Assembly: GCA_022777585.1 (NCBI GenBank)
Contig: JALFFZ010000104.1
Location: 1 to 40,548 of the forward strand
DNA from: Bacteroidales bacterium
GTDB lineage: Bacteria > Bacteroidota > Bacteroidia > Bacteroidales > UBA932
Direction: 5' to 3'
Length of the DNA: 40,548 bases
Numbering within the stretch: the stretch's first letter is position 1; each line of letters begins with the position of its first letter. The notes beneath the pieces were generated by a model. That model saw only the letters and a program-made list of their open reading frames with translations. It ran no database searches and was not told the DNA's origin. This document shows, piece after piece, positions 35,782-40,548 of the stretch. The position numbers were made by a program, and so were the translations under genes.

Positions 35782-36552
35782 ATGGGAAAAGTCATAGCCA
35801 TTGCTAATCAGAAAGGCGGGGTGGGCAAAACCACCACGGCCATCAATCTGGCAGCTTCACTTGCGGCTCTTGAGAAGAAGGTGCTGATTATTGACGCCGA
35901 TCCTCAGGCCAACACGACCTCGGGTCTGAATTTCTCGCCGGACAATGACGAGAAGAGGACGCTGTACGAGGTTATGATTGGTGAGCTTGATGTCCACAAT
36001 GCCTTGATTCAGACCGAGATATCCAATCTTCACATGGTTCCTTCCCATATCAATCTGGTTGCGGTGGAGATTGAGATGCTTGATGCAGAGGACAGGGAGT
36101 CCATTCTCAAGAAAGCGATTGCCCCGATAAGGAACGAATATGACTATATAGTCATTGACTGTTCTCCGTCACTCGGCCTCATTACCGTCAATTCTCTTAC
36201 AGCCGCGGATTCGGTAATGATACCCGTACAGCCTGAATTCTTTGCCCTTGAGGGACTTGGAAAGCTGCTGCAAACCATAAGACTTGTGCAGAACGGGGTC
36301 AATCCGGATCTCACAATCGAGGGCTTCGTGGTGACAATGTTTGACGGAAGGACGAAGGTGCATACACAGGTTCTCAACCAGCTGAGGGAGCATTTCAAGG
36401 ATATGGTTTTCAATACCATTATACAGAGGAACATCAGGCTCAGCGAGGCTCCGTCCCACGGTAAGCCTATCATTCTTTATGATGTGATGAGCAACGGTAC
36501 TTCAAATTATCTCAATCTCGCGAGGGAAGTGCTTGAGAAGAACAAACAGTAG
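35782..36552 (+). CDS. parA: Chromosome partitioning ATPase ParA (Soj)
   Basis: Walker-type ATPase that moves ParB-bound origins over the nucleoid. The 256 residues are the short chromosomal (Soj) type with no N-terminal DNA-binding domain. The deviant Walker A motif is KGGVGKTT (11-18), Walker A' is IIDADPQANTT, and Walker B lies in YIVIDCSPSLG. It starts a four-gene unit with parB after 18 bases, then a DUF5683 gene and mltD, a gene order I know from Bacteroides. No parS-like palindrome was found by eye in the window. The origin may lie nearby, as chromosomal parAB usually do, but no dnaA or gid genes are here. Confidence 0.97.
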   Translation: MGKVIAIANQKGGVGKTTTAINLAASLAALEKKVLIIDADPQANTTSGLNFSPDNDEKRTLYEVMIGELDVHNALIQTEISNLHMVPSHINLVAVEIEMLDAEDRESILKKAIAPIRNEYDYIVIDCSPSLGLITVNSLTAADSVMIPVQPEFFALEGLGKLLQTIRLVQNGVNPDLTIEGFVVTMFDGRTKVHTQVLNQLREHFKDMVFNTIIQRNIRLSEAPSHGKPIILYDVMSNGTSNYLNLAREVLEKNKQ

Positions 36553-36570
36553 TCTAATTATCAGGATATT

Positions 36571-37497
36571 ATGAGTAAACCGACAAGGGGATTAGGCAAG
36601 GGACTGGGCGCATTGCTCGGGGATACTGCCGGGCTTGAGCAGCTTCGCAGGCCGGTGGGTTATGTGCATAAGGAAGTCGTGGGGACCACGGATCCCCAGG
36701 ATACTGCGGACGTGTTGAGGATTCCGGTGGATATGATTGAGCCGAATCCTTACCAGCCGAGATTGTCATTCGACCAGGAGGCATTGCAGGAACTGGCGGC
36801 CTCCATCAGGACATTGGGATTGATTCAGCCGATAACTGTCAGGAAGAAATCCGCTGACAGATACCAGATTATAAGTGGCGAGAGGCGTTTCCGCGCCTGC
36901 CGTCTCGCCGGTATGGACATGATTCCGGCATATATAAGGGATGCCAGCGATCAGGGAATGCTCGAGATGGCCATTGTGGAGAATATCCAGAGGGAGAATC
37001 TGGACCCTATCGAGGTGGCTCTCAGCTATCAGAGACTTATTGAGGAGTGCAATCTCACCCAGGAGCAGATGGCCGACAGGGTGGGAAAGAAGCGTGCTTC
37101 CGTCACCAATTATCTCCGTCTTCTCAAGCTTCCTGCAAAGGTTCAGCACGATTTGAAGGTCGGCCTCCTGAGTGTTGGCCACGCCAAGGTCCTTCTTGGA
37201 GTGGATGATGCTTCGGCCCAGGAGAAGCTCTGTGATATTGTTGTCAAGAACGGCCTGTCGGTGCGTCAGCTTGAGGCCAAGGTCAAGGAACTTCTCTCCT
37301 CGGGACAGAAGGAACCTTCTCCTGCCGCACCTCTTCCGGACGAATATGGCAAGGTCCTTGAGCGAATTGGAAAATTCTTTGACAAGGAAATCAGCCTCAA
37401 GCGTACGAGCTCAGGCAAGGGCACGATGACAATACGCTTCGATTCCGATGAAGAGATGAAGCGTTTCCTCAAGGCTTTGGAGGATTCAAATATCTGA
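36571..37497 (+). CDS. parB: Chromosome partitioning protein ParB (Spo0J)
   Basis: CTP-dependent DNA clamp that loads at parS and spreads. The 308 residues start with the usual SKPTRGLGKGLGALLGD, which contacts ParA. The N-terminal CTPase domain has the GERRFRACRLAG box (about 111-122) and the ENIQRENLDPIEVA box (about 141-154). A helix-turn-helix follows (LTQEQMADRVGKKRASVTNYLRLLKLP, about 170-195). A C-terminal dimerisation domain ends the protein. It lies 18 bases after parA, and the next gene starts 5 bases after its stop. Length and motifs are standard; nothing is missing. Confidence 0.97.
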   Translation: MSKPTRGLGKGLGALLGDTAGLEQLRRPVGYVHKEVVGTTDPQDTADVLRIPVDMIEPNPYQPRLSFDQEALQELAASIRTLGLIQPITVRKKSADRYQIISGERRFRACRLAGMDMIPAYIRDASDQGMLEMAIVENIQRENLDPIEVALSYQRLIEECNLTQEQMADRVGKKRASVTNYLRLLKLPAKVQHDLKVGLLSVGHAKVLLGVDDASAQEKLCDIVVKNGLSVRQLEAKVKELLSSGQKEPSPAAPLPDEYGKVLERIGKFFDKEISLKRTSSGKGTMTIRFDSDEEMKRFLKALEDSNI

Positions 37498-37502
37498 AAT
37501 TG

Positions 37503-38441
37503 ATGCGGGGACGTAGTCTATATATCGCTGTGGCCGTCTTGTTTGCGGTTTTGCTATTCCCGGACCGGGCATCTGCCCAGTTCAGGGAGGAGGCGTTCCA
37601 GCAGAATTACAATGAGCCTGGTGATACGACTGGAAGGGATTCGACGGACACTGCATTTTCCTTCAAGGAATATTTCGGAGGCCTTTCCCACAAGAGGGAG
37701 GCGAGACAGGGAGTATTGTTCGCAGGTTCCACTGTATTTATCGGAGGCCAGCAGATATATAACAAGCAGTATTGGAAACTTCCGATAATATACGGAGGGA
37801 TGGCGGGCACTGCCGGACTTGGCATTTACTACAGACACAAGTTCAATGTTGAAGGCGACAAGAAGTTCCGTACCGCAAGCAACCTGTGTTTCATTGGCAC
37901 CGGTCTCATCTATTGGGGGTCTCTGTTGGATGGTGTGGCCAATTACAATCGTGGCGTGTATCCTCAGCCAGGCAAGGCTACATTGTACTCAGCCCTCCTG
38001 CCGGGTCTCGGACAGGCCTACAACAAGGAATATTGGAAGATTCCGATTTACTATACCGCTCTTGCCGGTTCTGCCCATTTCCTTATCACGAATAATACGA
38101 ACTATAAGAGATACAAGAAAATCCATAATGAGGCAACTGCGGAAAACTCCACTTATGACGGACCTGTTACCGCGTCCAGCGCAAAGTATTACAGGGACGT
38201 TTTCAGGAGATACAGGGATTACTCTGTCGTGGCTCTGGTAGGATTCTATGTGCTTCAGATTATTGATGCCAATGTGTTCGCGTTTATGCACAATTTCGAG
38301 TTGTCGGATGACCTCTCGGTTTCCGTTGCCCCTGCCGTAATCGCTCCGGATAATTATTATGCGACTTCTGCAGGAAGCCCGCGGACGAGTTTCGGTTCCG
38401 GTAATGAGGCCATTGGCGTAAGCCTCGGACTAAAGTTCTGA
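37503..38441 (+). CDS. DUF5683-family envelope protein
   Basis: A 312-residue exported protein of unknown function, starting at ATG 37503 (MRGRSLYIAVAVLF). Residues 1-25 are a signal peptide with an ASA-Q cleavage site. Two similar aromatic-rich helix stretches (about 83-105 around NKQYWKLPIIYGG and about 160-195 around YNKEYWKIPIYYTA) look like an internal duplication, typical of DUF5683, and suggest short membrane-contacting helices. Its conserved place between parB and mltD suggests a part in cell-envelope growth or division. The C-terminal end SVSLGLKF carries a final phenylalanine, so outer-membrane contact is possible. Confidence 0.8.
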   Translation: MRGRSLYIAVAVLFAVLLFPDRASAQFREEAFQQNYNEPGDTTGRDSTDTAFSFKEYFGGLSHKREARQGVLFAGSTVFIGGQQIYNKQYWKLPIIYGGMAGTAGLGIYYRHKFNVEGDKKFRTASNLCFIGTGLIYWGSLLDGVANYNRGVYPQPGKATLYSALLPGLGQAYNKEYWKIPIYYTALAGSAHFLITNNTNYKRYKKIHNEATAENSTYDGPVTASSAKYYRDVFRRYRDYSVVALVGFYVLQIIDANVFAFMHNFELSDDLSVSVAPAVIAPDNYYATSAGSPRTSFGSGNEAIGVSLGLKF

Positions 38442-38452
38442 ATTTATTGATT

Positions 38453-40189
38453 ATGAGACACTTCATCAAATATACTGTTGCGGCTCTGGCCGCATTTTCC
38501 ATGATAGTCAGCCCGTTACCATCCCCGGCCTCAGGACGTGAGAAACCCAAATCAAAAAAGGAACTGGCAAGGGAGAATGCCAGGATGAGGGAAGTGATGG
38601 ATTCTCTTCTTTCGGTAATCGAGAATTCAAGGAGCCGGGTCAGGTATCAGGTTTTTGAACAGGAAAACGATGGGGAGCCGGCTTCCAGGGAACTCTCTCC
38701 GGAGGAATATACGATTGACATTACTGATAGTCTTCTGGGTATCTGGTATATGCATGGTAAGATACAGGACGTTGATCCCCCTTGCCATAATCTGGATTCG
38801 GTGATCTTTCATTCCAATGTCAGCGACAAGGAGTATCTGCGAAGGCTGGCGGACATGAACTCGTACATTACCCTTCCTTTCAATGAGACCGTGAGGAACT
38901 ATATCATCCTCTATTCCGAAAAGATGCCGACCAAGATGGCTTCAATGCTTTCATTGTCGCAGTATTACTTCCCGATTTTCGAGGAGATTCTTGACAGGTA
39001 CGGCCTGCCGAAGGAACTCAAATATATGGCGGTCATTGAGTCGGCATTCAATCCGGTCGCTGTTTCAAGAGCGGGAGCCAAGGGAATGTGGCAGTTCATG
39101 TACAATACTGCCAGGATGTACGGCTTGACTATCAATTCCTTTGTGGATGAAAGACTTGATCCTGTAAAGTCGGCTGATGCTGCAGCCAGATACATGAGGG
39201 ATGCATATAGGATTTTCGGGGACTGGAATCTTGCAATTTCGTCCTACAACTGTGGCTCCGGCAATGTAAGCAAGGCTATGAGGCGCTCCGGCTCAAGGGA
39301 GTTCTGGCCTGTTTATGATTATCTCCCTCGTGAGACAAGGGGATATGTACCGGCATTTGTAGGGGCAATGTATGCATTTACATATTACAAGGAGCACGGG
39401 CTTAAGCCTGACAGTCTGTCAATGCCTGTCCAGGTGGATACATTCCATATTCGCAGGATGCTTCATTTCAATCAGGTCAGTGCTCTTACCGGCGTGCCTG
39501 TCGAGATGCTGAAGAATCTCAATCCTCAATATGTTCACGACATCATTCCGGGAACATCCAAGGAGGAGTATGTATTGAGGCTGCCTTACCAGTATACGGC
39601 AAAGTTCATTGAGAATGAGGATTCGGTGTATGCATACAATGCAAAGGAGTATTTCAGCCCCGCCACCCTCCAGAACATAGCGGTTTCAGGCAGCGCATCT
39701 TCCCAGAGGATAGCCTACAAGGTCAAGAGCGGGGATTATCTCGGCAAGATTGCATCCAGGCACCACGTGACGGTCAAGCAGCTGATGGAGTGGAATCATC
39801 TGCGCAATTCTAATCTGCGGGTAGGTCAGGTACTTTACATTTACGGAAAGTTCAATGGCCCTGTGGCATCGTCGAAATCGTCTTCAGGCTCAGCCTCGTC
39901 TGCATCTTCGCCTTCTTCAAAAGGCTCGGCATCATCCGCCGGCACAGCTTCCTCGAACGGGACTTCGTCAGATTCTCCAAAGGAGAATGACAAGTCAGGC
40001 AATACAACGCCACCTCCTGCAGATACTGCGGCGGAGGGTTCATATACAGTGTATGTTGTGAAGTCAGGTGACTCGCTCTACAAGATTTCGCAGGCATATC
40101 CGGGCATCAGCGCGGAGGACATTATGAAGTTCAATGGAATCGGGACTGATATCCGACCGGGAATGAAGCTGAAAATCCCTAAGAAATAA
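38453..40189 (+). CDS. mltD: Membrane-bound lytic transglycosylase D, LysM repeats
   Basis: Cuts the MurNAc-GlcNAc bond of peptidoglycan to give 1,6-anhydro ends. I chose ATG 38453 (578 residues); a TTG upstream at 38447 is less likely. Residues 1-28 are a signal peptide. The SLT domain has the catalytic E196 in VIESAFNP, then AGAKGMWQFM and YNCGSGN. Two LysM repeats bind glycan: one at about 422-465 (VKSGDYLGKIA) and one at about 532-577 (VKSGDSLYKIS), joined by a 50-residue serine-rich linker. E. coli MltD is a lipoprotein, but no lipobox cysteine is seen here. It is the last gene of the parAB operon; tRNA-Phe follows. Confidence 0.93.
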   Translation: MRHFIKYTVAALAAFSMIVSPLPSPASGREKPKSKKELARENARMREVMDSLLSVIENSRSRVRYQVFEQENDGEPASRELSPEEYTIDITDSLLGIWYMHGKIQDVDPPCHNLDSVIFHSNVSDKEYLRRLADMNSYITLPFNETVRNYIILYSEKMPTKMASMLSLSQYYFPIFEEILDRYGLPKELKYMAVIESAFNPVAVSRAGAKGMWQFMYNTARMYGLTINSFVDERLDPVKSADAAARYMRDAYRIFGDWNLAISSYNCGSGNVSKAMRRSGSREFWPVYDYLPRETRGYVPAFVGAMYAFTYYKEHGLKPDSLSMPVQVDTFHIRRMLHFNQVSALTGVPVEMLKNLNPQYVHDIIPGTSKEEYVLRLPYQYTAKFIENEDSVYAYNAKEYFSPATLQNIAVSGSASSQRIAYKVKSGDYLGKIASRHHVTVKQLMEWNHLRNSNLRVGQVLYIYGKFNGPVASSKSSSGSASSASSPSSKGSASSAGTASSNGTSSDSPKENDKSGNTTPPPADTAAEGSYTVYVVKSGDSLYKISQAYPGISAEDIMKFNGIGTDIRPGMKLKIPKK

Positions 40190-40217
40190 AGTTTTTTTGA
40201 AAATTATTGCGAAAAAG

Positions 40218-40248
40218 TTTGCATTGTAAAAAATATTGTCTATCTTTG
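40218..40248 (+). promoter_or_regulatory. Promoter of tRNA-Phe
   Basis: Ideal Bacteroidota promoter: TTTG at 40218-40221 and TATCTTTG at 40241-40248, spaced 19 bases, ending 20 bases before the tRNA. It is the best promoter in the window and supports the phylum assignment. Confidence 0.85.
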
Positions 40249-40268
40249 TAATCCCAAACGAAAGGAAT

Positions 40269-40341
40269 GGTGCCATAGCTCAGTTGGTAGAGCAAAGGAC
40301 TGAAAATCCTTGTGTCCCTAGTTCGATTCTCGGTGGCACCA
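40269..40341 (+). tRNA. tRNA-Phe (GAA)
   Basis: Cloverleaf of 73 bases. Acceptor stem GGTGCCA/TGGCACC, D arm with GCTCAGTTGGTAGAGC, anticodon stem AAGGA/TCCTT and loop CTGAAAA, which gives anticodon GAA for phenylalanine. The T loop reads TTCGATT. The T stem CCTAG/CTCGG has one T-C mismatch in the middle pair (position 51-63). The 3' CCA is not encoded (the bases after the discriminator A are CTT), so it must be added by the Cca enzyme encoded at 28152-29678. Confidence 0.95.
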
Positions 40342-40348
40342 CTTTCAA

Positions 40349-40380
40349 GAAGCCGGCCTTATGGTCGGCTTCATTTATTT
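40349..40380 (+). terminator. Terminator after tRNA-Phe
   Basis: Stem GAAGCCGGCC/GGTCGGCTTC (10 pairs, one G-T) with loop TTAT, followed by ATTTATTT. It lies 8 bases after the tRNA and should end its transcript. Confidence 0.85.
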
Positions 40381-40408
40381 TCAAGCTATAGATATGATAG
40401 AAAAAGAA

Positions 40409-40443
40409 AGAGGCTGACCCAAAAGGTCAGCTTCTGTTTTTTG
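40409..40443. terminator. Second hairpin with flanking A and T runs, likely bidirectional terminator
   Basis: Stem AGAGGCTGACC/GGTCAGCTTCT (11 pairs with one G-T) and loop CAAAA, followed by GTTTTTT on the right and preceded by A-rich AAAAAGAAA on the left. It can work on both strands, so it may close a minus-strand gene beyond the window edge. Confidence 0.7.
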
Positions 40444-40548
40444 GGGAGGGTAAAGTTCCGTAAGGTGATGTTGGAAAAACTAAATCCCTCCCACTCCTGC
40501 GGAGCGGGTCCCTCTTCACAAGGCCACGGGCGGCCATGGTTTTCCTTA
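40444..40548. other. Palindromic GC-rich sequence at window edge
   Basis: No gene is recognised. It holds GGGAGGG (40444-40450) and its exact reverse complement CCCTCCC (40486-40492), a hairpin CCCACTCC-TGC-GGAGCGGG at 40490-40508 with one A-C mismatch, and GGCC-ACGGGC-GGCC near 40523-40536. A 36-codon minus-strand frame runs across it, too short and repetitive in base pattern to call a gene. It may be the edge of a repeat or mobile element; the window cuts it off. Confidence 0.35.

Noticed and set aside
40438..40511. Short minus-strand frame starting MAARGLVKRDPLRR
   Set aside because: Too short and built of palindromic bases; no promoter or homology that I can support, so it is kept only as a note on the repeat-like block.

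Overview
The window looks like chromosomal DNA from a member of the Bacteroidota, most likely order Bacteroidales. The main sign is a set of promoter -7 boxes of the form TAnnTTTG (13592-13599, 13634-13641, 30141-30148, 31500-31507, 31583-31590, 35749-35756, 40241-40248). One of them, in front of the tRNA, has a TTTG -33 box exactly 19 nt upstream. Supporting signs are a short Adk without a zinc lid, a Bacteroidetes-type IlvC, the order parA-parB-DUF5683-mltD, and few obvious Shine-Dalgarno sequences. Coding density is very high, and no insertion sequence, CRISPR array, rRNA or prophage is visible. No stretch over 300 bases lacks a gene.

Region 1 (1-12286, + strand) is one tightly packed operon for branched-chain amino acids: ilvD (5' end cut by the window), ilvB, ilvN, ilvC, leuA, leuC, leuD, a second LeuA-family synthase (probable citramalate synthase), leuB and ilvE. 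It encodes the steps from pyruvate to valine and leucine, and probably from citramalate to isoleucine. Several junctions overlap by 1-4 bases.

Region 2 (12309-13571, - strand) holds a nitrilase-family omega-amidase and a small membrane protein of unknown function.

Region 3 (13649-26812, + strand) is the most interesting part. Five overlapping genes form a cassette: a GT2 glycosyltransferase with a DUF2062 tail; a 1272-residue fusion of MMPL/RND exporter, PlsC-type acyltransferase and SAM methyltransferase; a membrane-anchored C45-type Ntn acyltransferase/hydrolase; a PaaK-like adenylating ligase; and a small secreted protein of unknown function. The set resembles tailoring and export modules of aryl-polyene, flexirubin or unusual-lipid clusters, but no ketosynthase or acyl carrier protein is present. 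gltB follows after 16 bases and ends at a strong terminator, so it may share the transcript.

Region 4 (26848-30132, - strand) is an operon of a stand-alone HsdR-N-type PD-(D/E)XK protein, cca, a tyrosine recombinase and a short ribosome hibernation factor. Region 5 (30337-31482, - strand) is hpt-adk. Region 6 (31611-40189, + strand) holds a helix-hairpin-helix/outer-membrane-barrel-like protein, priA, and parA-parB-DUF5683-mltD, which join chromosome segregation to cell-wall work. tRNA-Phe (GAA) follows with its own promoter and terminator. The last 100 bases are GC-rich, palindromic and unexplained.
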